Shown in pieces: positions 1 to 7,953 of a DNA stretch of 32,146 nt (its first letter is position 1; the number at the start of each line of letters is the position of its first letter). Under the pieces are notes generated by a model. That model had not been told where the DNA came from. It did no database searches and was given only the letters and a program-made list of their open reading frames with translations. The position numbers and the translations under genes were made by a program. The stretch comes from Hyphomicrobiales bacterium (GTDB lineage Bacteria > Pseudomonadota > Alphaproteobacteria > Rhizobiales > HXMU1428-3), in contig JAEPQF010000022.1 of NCBI GenBank assembly GCA_017640685.1, positions 3,756 through 35,901 on the forward strand, written 5' to 3'.

Positions 1-587
1 GCAATAGGATTGCGCCGAAACGTGTGGAAATTATTCCGTCAGCAATCGGGCATATTTTACCTGTTACCTTTATTTTAGAGAAGAGAGCCACAGACAAATT
101 ACATTTTCGCCTTGCCGGTAGTCGGTTATGTGAAATTTTTGGCCGAGAATTTAGAAGTCTTGATTTTTTAGATTGCTGGCCTTCAAGCGAGCAAGCAATT
201 TTATCAACTTATCTGCAGCAACTGCTCACAGATGGTACAATCGTCTCTGTGGTGTTTCAGGCTAAATCTTCAAATGATCATATTGGTGATTTTGAAATGT
301 TATTTCTACCAATGATTCATGGTGGCTCGACAATTGATCGCATACTTGGCTCAATTAGCCCTATTGGTGATATTCCATGGCTTGGTCTCACGGATCTTGA
401 GTTTCATGAAATTAATGAAGTTCATATTAGTTTATTAAGAGGCAGCTCTCTTAAACAAATTTCTTCAAATTCTCGCTCTGGTATTTTCTCATCTAACGTC
501 ACGGCACTCCCTTTTCTTCCTCACAAACGCTTGGTTGAGGGCAAAAACTGCTCTCTTCGTGTTTTTGAAGGTGGGAAAACCGACTGA
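1..587 (+). CDS. PAS_5-type PAS domain protein, 5' end outside window
   Basis: Resembles the small stand-alone PAS_5 proteins common in alphaproteobacteria, which are presumed signalling proteins of unknown ligand. The reading frame is open from the first bases of the window. The residues before the first GTG (position 24) read NRIAPKRVEIIPSAIGHIL, which matches the family N-terminus (R-x-AP-x-R-xEI-x-P-x-AI), so the true start probably lies about 20 codons upstream and the GTG is internal. The hallmark FRLAGSRLCEIFGREF follows, then a beta-rich stretch ending in GSISPIGDIPWLGL. The last 50 or so residues are low-conservation tail. The next gene on the same strand is a PilZ protein, a neighbour that fits a second-messenger signalling context. 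Family assignment is fairly secure; ligand and role are unknown. Confidence 0.8.
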   Translation, partial: NRIAPKRVEIIPSAIGHILPVTFILEKRATDKLHFRLAGSRLCEIFGREFRSLDFLDCWPSSEQAILSTYLQQLLTDGTIVSVVFQAKSSNDHIGDFEMLFLPMIHGGSTIDRILGSISPIGDIPWLGLTDLEFHEINEVHISLLRGSSLKQISSNSRSGIFSSNVTALPFLPHKRLVEGKNCSLRVFEGGKTD

Positions 588-631
588 TTAGTGAGAATTT
601 TCTTATAAAATTTGAACGTACAGGTGAATTG

Positions 632-656
632 AAGGGTTCTTTATTAATCCTTTTTT
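632..656 (+). terminator. Possible weak intrinsic terminator after the PAS gene
   Basis: AAGGGTT at 632-638 can pair with AATCCTT at 646-652 (one G-T wobble) around a 7-base loop, and T residues continue to 656. Placement 45 bases after the PAS stop fits, but the stem is short and AT-rich. Confidence 0.35.
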
Positions 657-683
657 CACCATAATGGTGCGTTTTCACCAGAA

Positions 684-712
684 TAGATAAAATTTTCTAC
701 AAATTTTATCTA
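684..712. repeat. Perfect 12-bp inverted repeat upstream of the PilZ gene
   Basis: TAGATAAAATTT (684-695) and AAATTTTATCTA (701-712) are exact reverse complements around the 5-base loop TCTAC. No T run follows, so it is less like a terminator than like a protein-binding palindrome or an mRNA hairpin. It sits about 80 bases before the PilZ start codon. Confidence 0.6.
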
Positions 713-793
713 GTAATTATTCATTCATTAACTGACAAAATATTATTCTGGTAGCCAATTGTTATCTGTAAGATTTGGCTTTGGAATAACTAC

Positions 794-1498
794 ATGTCAT
801 CCACCACTGAAACTGGGAATGTCTCTGATTCTGTCCTTAAAGACTTTATTAAAGACACAAGCACTGGAAATAATGATTATTTAATCATTAAACAACATGA
901 GACCCAAAAAGATGGTATTGAGCGTCGTCGTTTTCGCCGCTTTAATATGCGCCTTATGGGCCGCTTCATGTTGGAAGATAAATCAGAATATTCTTGCCGC
1001 GTGCTGAATATTTCTGCTGGTGGTGCTGCGATTGCTTCATCGGTCAATCCAAAAATCGGTGAGAAAGTTATTCTATATCTTGATCATATTGGTCGCGCTA
1101 AGGGCCATGTTATGCGCTCTGAGCCAGAAAGTTTTGGTGTTGGGTTTGATATGTCTGACACCCAGCGCGAGCGGATTGCCCTTAAAATATCATGGCTTGT
1201 CAATCAGATTGATGGTGAAATGCCTGATATGCGCCGCCATCACCGCTTTATTGCTAATAATCGTGAAGTTCCGCTTATTCTACCTGGCGAAATAGACATT
1301 ACCTGCCAGGTGCAAAACTTTTCTTTAAGCGGTGCTTCAATTTTAACAACCGCCCGCCCACCAATGGGCTCACAAGTTACATTAGGACAACTTAAAGGAA
1401 CTGTTGCTCGCTATCATGATGAAGGCATCGGTATTGAGTTCACATCAGCGCCTTCGGCTGCCCTATTGCTTTCAGAATTTGGAACGTTATCACCTTAG
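794..1498 (+). CDS. Tandem PilZ-domain protein
   Basis: A 234-residue cytoplasmic protein with two PilZ-like modules, predicted to sense cyclic di-GMP. The first (about residues 43-130) starts with the arginine-rich RRRFRRF motif, followed by VLNISAGGAAI, close to the RxxxR and D/NxSxxG signatures that bind c-di-GMP in PilZ domains. The second (about residues 147-225) has RRHHRF and VQNFSLSGASI but a weaker arginine motif, so it may bind less well or be structural. No signal peptide or membrane segment is visible. The ATG at 794 is preceded by GGAATAAC, a modest ribosome site. The gene follows the PAS_5 gene, but the 206-base gap with a possible terminator suggests its own promoter. Its stop codon lies inside a strong terminator hairpin. 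Confidence 0.85.
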   Translation: MSSTTETGNVSDSVLKDFIKDTSTGNNDYLIIKQHETQKDGIERRRFRRFNMRLMGRFMLEDKSEYSCRVLNISAGGAAIASSVNPKIGEKVILYLDHIGRAKGHVMRSEPESFGVGFDMSDTQRERIALKISWLVNQIDGEMPDMRRHHRFIANNREVPLILPGEIDITCQVQNFSLSGASILTTARPPMGSQVTLGQLKGTVARYHDEGIGIEFTSAPSAALLLSEFGTLSP

Positions 1499-1520
1499 AT
1501 ACGATGTATCTAAGGTTTTT
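1493..1520 (+). terminator. Strong intrinsic terminator overlapping the PilZ stop codon
   Basis: CCTTAGATAC (1493-1502) pairs perfectly with GTATCTAAGG (1506-1515) around GAT and is followed by five T residues. The TAG stop codon at 1496-1498 lies in the 5' arm. Confidence 0.85.
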
Positions 1521-1524
1521 AATT

Positions 1525-1560
1525 GACCTTTAGCTTGCCCACTAGCAACCGGTCTTTTTT
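1525..1560 (+). repeat. Hairpin repeat element, copy 1 (GACC/GGTC outer stem)
   Basis: Outer stem GACC (1525-1528) with GGTC (1551-1554); inner stem TTGC (1535-1538) with GCAA (1545-1548); loop CCACTA; T run from 1555. It shares the loop and inner stem with copies near 20.1, 22.1 and 31.4 kb but has a different outer stem that still pairs. Sitting just behind the PilZ terminator, it may act as a second terminator. Confidence 0.75.
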
Positions 1561-1726
1561 TGTTTTTTGTTATGCCTTATTTAAGAACCAGAGTTTAAGT
1601 TAAAATTTTAAGTAAATTTGAGTAGAAGCTGATTAAAAAGTAACTAAATTTATGGCGTGCGTATTTGCGTCATAGAAAAGTTTTTGTGTCATGCTCCCCA
1701 TTAGTAACAGAGTATAGGGGACTACA

Positions 1727-2365
1727 ATGTATCGAGTAGTTTATAGTCTTGCGTTTTTCGCAATTTTTATGAGTAGCCAAACTTCCATCGCGCGGGCTGA
1801 ATTTGCGGTGTGGGTTGATGGCCAGAATTTAGCATCACCGCACATGCGGGTTTATGGCAACTCCAAGCCACCCATAGGTCATGTGCGTTTTTGCCAACGC
1901 TATCCACGTGATTGCGAAAGATATCGTCAAATTTCTAATAAAATTTCACTCAATAAAAGTCGCTGGCGTCAGCTTGTGACCATTAATCGTGCTGTGAATA
2001 AAGCGATCAAGCCGGTTACTGACCAGGAGCATCATGGCACGATTGAATATTGGGATTACCCTTCAAGCCGTGGCGATTGCGAAGATTATGTTCTCCTGAA
2101 ACGCCGCTTATTGGCAGAAAATGGTTGGCCTGAAAATTCCCTTCTTATCACTGTGGTTCGTGATGAAGAAGGTGCAGGGCACGCTATTCTTACCGTTCGC
2201 ACGAAACAAGGTGATTATTTGCTAGATAATAAACGCGATGAAGTGACCGTGTGGAACAAAGTGCCTTATCGTTTTGTGAAGCGCCAATCTGCTCGGCATC
2301 CTAAATATTGGGACTCGCTTTATCCTCGCGAGAGAGAGACCATTCGCTCTTCATCACAAAGGTAA
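1727..2365 (+). CDS. Exported transglutaminase-like cysteine peptidase (BTLCP/DUF920 type)
   Basis: A 212-residue protein of the bacterial transglutaminase-like cysteine proteinase family, which includes LapG. An N-terminal hydrophobic stretch (about residues 5-17) ending near SIARAEF looks like a signal peptide, which puts the protein in the periplasm. The catalytic triad is visible: Cys118 in GDCEDYVLLKRRLL, His152 in AGHAILTV and Asp167 in YLLDNKRDEV. LapG relatives cut surface adhesins under c-di-GMP control; the PilZ neighbour makes that link attractive, but no LapD-type receptor or adhesin gene is in the window, so the substrate is unknown. The ATG at 1727 is preceded by AGGGGAC, a good ribosome site. 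A strong terminator follows at about 2.46 kb, so the gene is probably monocistronic. Confidence 0.85.
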   Translation: MYRVVYSLAFFAIFMSSQTSIARAEFAVWVDGQNLASPHMRVYGNSKPPIGHVRFCQRYPRDCERYRQISNKISLNKSRWRQLVTINRAVNKAIKPVTDQEHHGTIEYWDYPSSRGDCEDYVLLKRRLLAENGWPENSLLITVVRDEEGAGHAILTVRTKQGDYLLDNKRDEVTVWNKVPYRFVKRQSARHPKYWDSLYPRERETIRSSSQR

Positions 2366-2451
2366 AATACAGAAAGTTAGATAAATAAAAGGAATTTGAT
2401 TCAGCAATCTCATCACACCCCCTCATCCCCCGATCAACTTGCTGGATCATT

Positions 2452-2489
2452 AAAAGCCGGTCTCTCTTCCCCCAGAGAGGCCGGTTTTT
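2452..2489 (+). terminator. Strong intrinsic terminator after the BTLCP gene
   Basis: CCGGTCTCTC (2457-2466) pairs with GAGAGGCCGG (2475-2484) with one T-G wobble, followed by TTTTT. Flanking A residues can pair with the T run, so it may also work on the minus strand. Confidence 0.85.
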
Positions 2490-2644
2490 GTTTGGGGATT
2501 TTTAGTTTTTCTACTTAGTGCGCCAATCAGCCGACAAGATTAGACAATTAAAATATTTTAATTTGCGTCTCCTATTTTAATCTTTTAGAGTTTCTCCTAT
2601 AGATTTACTGATGAAAAACAAAGTTTTATGGGATAAAATTTGTT

Positions 2645-4567
2645 ATGCCTTTTTTTTCTTTGCTGCGGTCCGTGTTTTTTATATTTTTATTGATAGCAGG
2701 AATTACTGTTCAAGGAAGAATAGCTCTTTCGCAAGAGGCGTTTATTTGGCAGTTCAATGAAAGTAATGATCCCTCAAATAAAGGACGAGCCACAGCTCGA
2801 TTGGTCTATGGCGTTCCCGAAACAGATAATGCACAAATCGCAGCAATCTGTGATGGGGCAGCAAGTACGTCTTCTCAATTTTCATCTATTACATTTGGAG
2901 CTGACATTGGTTCACTGAAAGAGGGAACAGCTGTCAGTTTGCGTTTTTCAGGTGGGGGCTATTCAAACGAAATAAAGGGGCAGGTTTACGGGACACTGGC
3001 CGAAGAAGGCATTACAGGCGTTCTTGTTGATCTTAAACATGATGATGCCTTATGGGAGGCCTTAACCGGAAAAGAAAGACTGTCATATCTCGTTCCAGGA
3101 TATAACGCGAGTAATGTTGAACTGAGTAAAGGGCGGTCTGCAATCAAACAATTTATTGATACGTGCCGGGCTTATGCAAATAGCAGCGTGGCAAAAATTG
3201 ACGATACACCACGTAGCGGCATTACTGAAAAAGAAGCTTTTGAGAGCGCCAAAGAACTGAATACCATTGAAGGCTGGGAAGCGTTTTTAAACAACTACTC
3301 GACTGGGTTTCGCGCTGACCTTGCTAGGGCTTATGTAAAACGTCTTGCAGGAAATCCGGCAGGTCAAGAAAAGATTAAGAGACCCAAATCAAAACCGCCA
3401 GTTACTCCCCAATCAAAAGTTAAGCGACCTGCTTTATCAATGCTCGACATGGGAGCAGCCAAATCGTCTTGGTTTACTGGAAAACGAATGGTTTCTCGTG
3501 AAGGGCTTTCTATTCATACAGCGCGCGTTCGGGCGCGCGGTGTGGAACTCGTGACTTATTGCAAAGACAATAATATGTCAGGGGGATTGGGGTATCGGCT
3601 TGGTGCTGTTATCCGTCAACTTTCACCAGGAAGCTATCCAGAATTTTATGAACGGGCGCAACAAGGAATAGAGTCTTCTTTAAAGCGCCAAGACAATGGT
3701 GCCCCTCGGATCGGCATTTGGTTTTCTGAAGGCGAAGGATTACCCCATGCTGTTGCAGATCATGGCGTAGCCAATGGAGAATTTGGTATTGGTTCGGTTT
3801 CCCATGGGTTTCCAGTAAATTCAGAGGCGGTTGAGCGCATGATGGCTTCTAGCACTATGCATGTTTCGCTCTCGCCATTTGCTGCAACTTTTCAGCTGAA
3901 GGGCAGTCGCAAGGCGATTTGCAGTATGATGAGACGGTGCGGGGCGGTGCCTGCAGGTTGCCCTGGCGCGAAAGCTAAGCCAAAAGCCATACCAGTGGTG
4001 AAGAAGGCTCGTAAATGTACGAAGGGGCGCATTTATATTTCTAGCAAACACCAAGGCAAGTGCGTTTGCCCGAGGGGAACGTCTTTTAGAAAGGGGCGCT
4101 GCCGTAAGATTGTCTGGAAAAACAAATGCCCTGCCTTTCATGAACGCATAAACGGTAAATGTGTGCGCAATGATGAAGTTAACAACCCTCATGATGATGG
4201 TTGTGGCCCAGGGTTTAAACTCGTCAAAGGAAAGTGTGTAAGCCGCTATAAAGCCCCTCAGGTTAAAAAAGCCCCTAAAGTTAAAATAGTTCCTCAGGTA
4301 AAAATTAAGCTGAAAAGTAAGCCGAAGAAAAAAACTGGGGGGATTGGCAATGCGCCACCTAGTTGTCGGTGCAAGGGGTGTTTGTGGAACGGAAAACATG
4401 CAAACGAAGCAAAGCTCCGGCTCCCGGCCAGCTCAGTATCGGTGGGCAGAAGCCGAAGAAAAAGCCGGTCGTGCAACAAAGAGCTTGTACACATGGGCGC
4501 ATTCGTAACGGGGCTGGTCAATGTGTTTGCCCGTCTGGGACGCAAAAAATTGGCGGCAAATGTGTGA
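2645..4567 (+). CDS. Exported Cys-repeat protein, N-terminal part of a frameshifted S74-domain gene
   Basis: 640 codons before the frame is lost. Residues 1-30 form a signal peptide ending near ALSQEA. Residues 31-175 are a beta-rich domain starting FIWQFNESND. A short lysine/proline linker leads to a second globular region (about 270-440) with SREGLSIHTARVRARGVE. Beyond residue 450 come cysteine-pair repeats of the pattern C-x-K/P-G-x(n)-G-K-C-V, for example CTKGRIYIS...GKCVCPRGT and GCGPGFKLVKGKCVS, separated by lysine/proline linkers. After about residue 570 the translation turns into unrelated Arg/Ser-rich sequence, while a neighbouring frame resumes the Cys repeat and ends in an S74 domain. 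The natural product is therefore probably one protein of about 740 residues spanning 2645-4875. The first two domains match nothing I can name with certainty. Confidence 0.7.
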   Translation: MPFFSLLRSVFFIFLLIAGITVQGRIALSQEAFIWQFNESNDPSNKGRATARLVYGVPETDNAQIAAICDGAASTSSQFSSITFGADIGSLKEGTAVSLRFSGGGYSNEIKGQVYGTLAEEGITGVLVDLKHDDALWEALTGKERLSYLVPGYNASNVELSKGRSAIKQFIDTCRAYANSSVAKIDDTPRSGITEKEAFESAKELNTIEGWEAFLNNYSTGFRADLARAYVKRLAGNPAGQEKIKRPKSKPPVTPQSKVKRPALSMLDMGAAKSSWFTGKRMVSREGLSIHTARVRARGVELVTYCKDNNMSGGLGYRLGAVIRQLSPGSYPEFYERAQQGIESSLKRQDNGAPRIGIWFSEGEGLPHAVADHGVANGEFGIGSVSHGFPVNSEAVERMMASSTMHVSLSPFAATFQLKGSRKAICSMMRRCGAVPAGCPGAKAKPKAIPVVKKARKCTKGRIYISSKHQGKCVCPRGTSFRKGRCRKIVWKNKCPAFHERINGKCVRNDEVNNPHDDGCGPGFKLVKGKCVSRYKAPQVKKAPKVKIVPQVKIKLKSKPKKKTGGIGNAPPSCRCKGCLWNGKHANEAKLRLPASSVSVGRSRRKSRSCNKELVHMGAFVTGLVNVFARLGRKKLAANV

Positions 4568-4875
4568 ATGTTAAGCAACTTCAAAAGGGGTTGCAGCAGA
4601 TTTTGTCCGATCGTCGATTGAAGCGTGACATTCGCCCGATTGCCACCCTAGAAAACGGACTGCAGCTTTATTCGTACAGATATATTTGGGATGATGTGTT
4701 CTACGTTGGAGTGATGGCACAAGACCTTCTCAAACAGGCCGCCTTCAAGGATGCTGTGCGCATGACGAGTGACGGTGTCTATGTTGTGAATTATGAGAAG
4801 CTTGGGCTGAAAGGTACACCACCTCTTAAAGCCTGGCAGAATGATATGATGGAAGCGGTATTAGTTCGGCAATAG
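4363..4875 (+). CDS. Peptidase_S74 (endosialidase-type intramolecular chaperone), C-terminal part after frameshift
   Basis: This frame opens right after a TAG at 4360-4362 and has no natural start, only a TTG. It resumes the upstream gene's Cys repeat (RACTHGRIRNGAGQCVCPSGT, GGKCV) and then gives an S74 domain: LSDRRLKRDIRPI, YSYRYIWDD, YVGVMAQDLL and VYVVNYEKLGLK. The S-D-x-R-x-K-x-D-I core holds the Ser (codon 4606-4608) and Lys used for self-cleavage in phage endosialidase and tail-fibre chaperones. In that family the domain drives trimerisation of the preceding stalk and then cuts itself off. It belongs to the gene starting at 2645; the join needs a one-base shift somewhere between about 4363 and 4440. 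No phage genes surround it, so this is a cellular exported protein rather than a prophage fibre. Confidence 0.75.
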   Translation: MSVQGVFVERKTCKRSKAPAPGQLSIGGQKPKKKPVVQQRACTHGRIRNGAGQCVCPSGTQKIGGKCVNVKQLQKGLQQILSDRRLKRDIRPIATLENGLQLYSYRYIWDDVFYVGVMAQDLLKQAAFKDAVRMTSDGVYVVNYEKLGLKGTPPLKAWQNDMMEAVLVRQ

Positions 4876-5008
4876 TGAGAAATTGGTTGGATTTTTAATT
4901 ATCAAAGCTTCCCCAAGGGGGCATAGGCTGACATCACTCAGGGGGTAAAACATCATCAGCGTGGGTTTTTATTTGGGTGAATTTTCACTAGAAAATATCG
5001 TTGAATAT

Positions 5009-5051
5009 CAAACTCGACCGCCTTTAAAAATAGAAGGAGGCCGAGTTTTTG
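5009..5051. terminator. Imperfect hairpin terminator left by the decayed aminotransferase copy
   Basis: AACTCG (5011-5016) pairs with CGAGTT (5042-5047), and CCgCCTT pairs with AAGGaGG inside; T5 follows on the plus strand. It lies 12 bases beyond the relic stop codon of the aspC fragment, exactly the spacing of the hairpin behind the intact aminotransferase gene, so it is probably that gene's old terminator, now also serving the S74 gene. Confidence 0.65.
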
Positions 5052-5062
5052 TACATCCAAAA

Positions 5063-5152
5063 TTTACGAACATGTCACAGCGTTTTGCAAAGGCGTCTCT
5101 TCTCTTAACCATGAAGTCTTGTGTATCGTTTAGGGCTTTTACAGATGCCCAC
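5063..5152 (-). pseudogene. Decayed 3' fragment of the neighbouring aminotransferase gene
   Basis: Bases 5075-5152 match 6879-6956 inside the intact aminotransferase gene at 68 of 78 positions by my count, same orientation. Translated on the minus strand it gives WASVKALNDTQDFMVKRRD against [19 protein letters not shown] in the intact gene. About half the differences are silent, the mark of a once-functional copy. The gene's end also survives: TTTACGA (relic stop, 5063-5069), then 12 bases to a terminator with AACTCGA and CCGAG, as behind the intact gene. About 290 bases between these parts are deleted. It lies on the far side of the TIR/GGDEF gene from the intact copy. The short plus-strand reading frame across 4961-5167 is a by-product. 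Confidence 0.8.
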
Positions 5153-5307
5153 GAAGTATCCGCCTGACGCCATTCCCATTTTCTAAAGTCGGCAATGCTT
5201 CTTCTTCGTTAGGAAAAAAATTTAGAATGAGAAAATTTACAAAGGAGTTAACACCTTAGTTTGACTTTGAAAGAGATGTTTATCAATCTTACATTTCTTC
5301 AGTCACA

Positions 5308-6393
5308 TCAATCGAGCATACTTGGTCTAAATGCCTCAATTCTATTACCTAATTTTGCAGCGATGGTCATAGCTATCTCAGACTGTTTAATTAATTGATT
5401 AGGAGTTTTATGACCTCTATCATACACTGACACTCCTATTGAAACAGTCAATTTCATTTCTTGACCTGCAATATTCATAGGGACGCTAACAGATCGTCTC
5501 AAACTTTCTGCTAACAAAGCAATTTCCTGCGGTCTATTTTCTTTTATTAATAATACAGCAATTTTTCCGTCGCAAAACCTTGCTAACGTATCTTGAGAAC
5601 CTAAAAGCCTTATAAATCTGCGAGTAATTATTAATATAATATTATCGATTATATCTTTATCTAAATTGAGATTTAGTTTCTCGAAATTGTCTATTTCTAT
5701 TGAAAACACCACGGGTGAAACCGCTTCATTTTCAAACTTAGCCCTATTTGTTGCAACGTAGAGCCTATCAGTAAACAATGCCCTTTTGGGAAGTCCGGTT
5801 AATTGATCAAATAGAAAGTCATTTAAATTAACAGGGTCATTTGATGGGTAATTTTCCGTATTATAGGGGATTGTTCGATCTGTTTTTTGTAAATCAGTTA
5901 GAGTGACTGCCTCGCTAAGAGCTAGATCTTTTAATGAGGGCTTCAAAAACTGTAACCACAATTGTCCGTAATTTTTTAGTTCTTTATAATTTGGTTCTGG
6001 CGATTTATCTGTAAAACGTTCAATCTCATCAAATAAACTATCTAAAGCGTGTGTCCTTGGATTACCATCCCAGTCTGTTAAATCTAGATATTCCTTATTA
6101 TGATAGGCAACTTTTATGCTGCAATTCTCAATTTTTACGGGTAGAAACTTATTCAATTCTACAGCCAAACTTGCCTCTCTATCAACCCAATCACTTTCAA
6201 CTGACATTTCACACCACAAAACTATAACCACTTTTGCAGCCCGCAGTTTCTGATCAATTTCCTTATTAAAATTATTTCCTTTTACCAATCGATAGTCATA
6301 CCAAACATCATATCCATAAATTTCGAGAATATTTGCCAGGTGTTCTGCAGCTCTGCGTCTCTCACTTTTGTATGAGATAAATACATCTGTCAT
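5308..6393 (-). CDS. TIR domain fused to a degenerate GGDEF domain
   Basis: 361 residues, starting at the ATG complementary to 6391-6393, which has a strong AGGGGGG ribosome site; the frame runs 21 codons further up without one. Residues 1-125 are a bacterial TIR domain: TDVFISYKSERR, YGYDVWYDYRL, VVIVLWCEMSVESDWVDREASLAVE. Glu73 in SDWVDREAS occupies the catalytic Glu position of TIR NAD+ hydrolases. After a linker (130-190), residues 193-357 have a GGDEF fold: DQLTGLPKR (196-204), FSIEIDNFEKL (Asp235 at the metal site), LTVSIGVSVYD and SEIAMTIAAKLGNRIEAF. The signature loop reads CDGKI (274-278) in place of GG(D/E)EF, so cyclase activity is unlikely. The protein may sense a nucleotide and switch on TIR NADase, as in some anti-phage systems; that is inference. 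The gene is AT-rich and flanked by a duplicated aminotransferase end, suggesting acquisition. Confidence 0.85.
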   Translation of the reverse strand: MTDVFISYKSERRRAAEHLANILEIYGYDVWYDYRLVKGNNFNKEIDQKLRAAKVVIVLWCEMSVESDWVDREASLAVELNKFLPVKIENCSIKVAYHNKEYLDLTDWDGNPRTHALDSLFDEIERFTDKSPEPNYKELKNYGQLWLQFLKPSLKDLALSEAVTLTDLQKTDRTIPYNTENYPSNDPVNLNDFLFDQLTGLPKRALFTDRLYVATNRAKFENEAVSPVVFSIEIDNFEKLNLNLDKDIIDNIILIITRRFIRLLGSQDTLARFCDGKIAVLLIKENRPQEIALLAESLRRSVSVPMNIAGQEMKLTVSIGVSVYDRGHKTPNQLIKQSEIAMTIAAKLGNRIEAFRPSMLD

Positions 6394-6536
6394 TGGATCC
6401 CCCCTATACTTACATATGCTGTTTACTAAAAAGCTCTTCGTCAACAGTCTAAACATCCCACCTTGTTTTTAAACATACAAAATAGGATTTCTTATCTAGG
6501 TCATTCATAGAATCCAGGCCATAACAAGTGTTAAAT

Positions 6537-6570
6537 ACCAACTCGATTTTAATAAACCGAGCTGGTTTTT
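6537..6570. terminator. Hairpin terminator behind the aminotransferase gene
   Basis: ACCAaCTCG (6537-6545) pairs with CGAGcTGGT (6558-6566), with T5 on the plus strand. On the minus strand, where the aminotransferase gene needs it, the following sequence TATTTAACA is a weaker T tract. Confidence 0.55.
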
Positions 6571-6583
6571 ATACGCCTATATT

Positions 6584-7798
<1,215 letters not shown>

Positions 7799-7953
7799 TC
7801 AAATAAGTAGTGTGATCGTAAGTTTTGAGTTGGATTTTTGCGCTTAATAGAGCGCATTAAATCCAGAGGAGACACTAATCCTCCCTTTCACTGGATGCAA
7901 GGAAGAATCTCGCAAACGCGTAATAAGAAGCAAATTGAGGGATCGTTCTTTAG

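Noticed and set aside
4328-4334. Programmed -1 slip on the A7 run to join the S74 frame
   Set aside because: A slip there enters a frame with a TAG at 4360-4362, before the S74 part begins, so it cannot give the fusion protein.
4961-5167. 68-codon plus-strand gene
   Set aside because: It runs antisense through the decayed aminotransferase fragment and its terminator; there is no ribosome site or recognisable domain.
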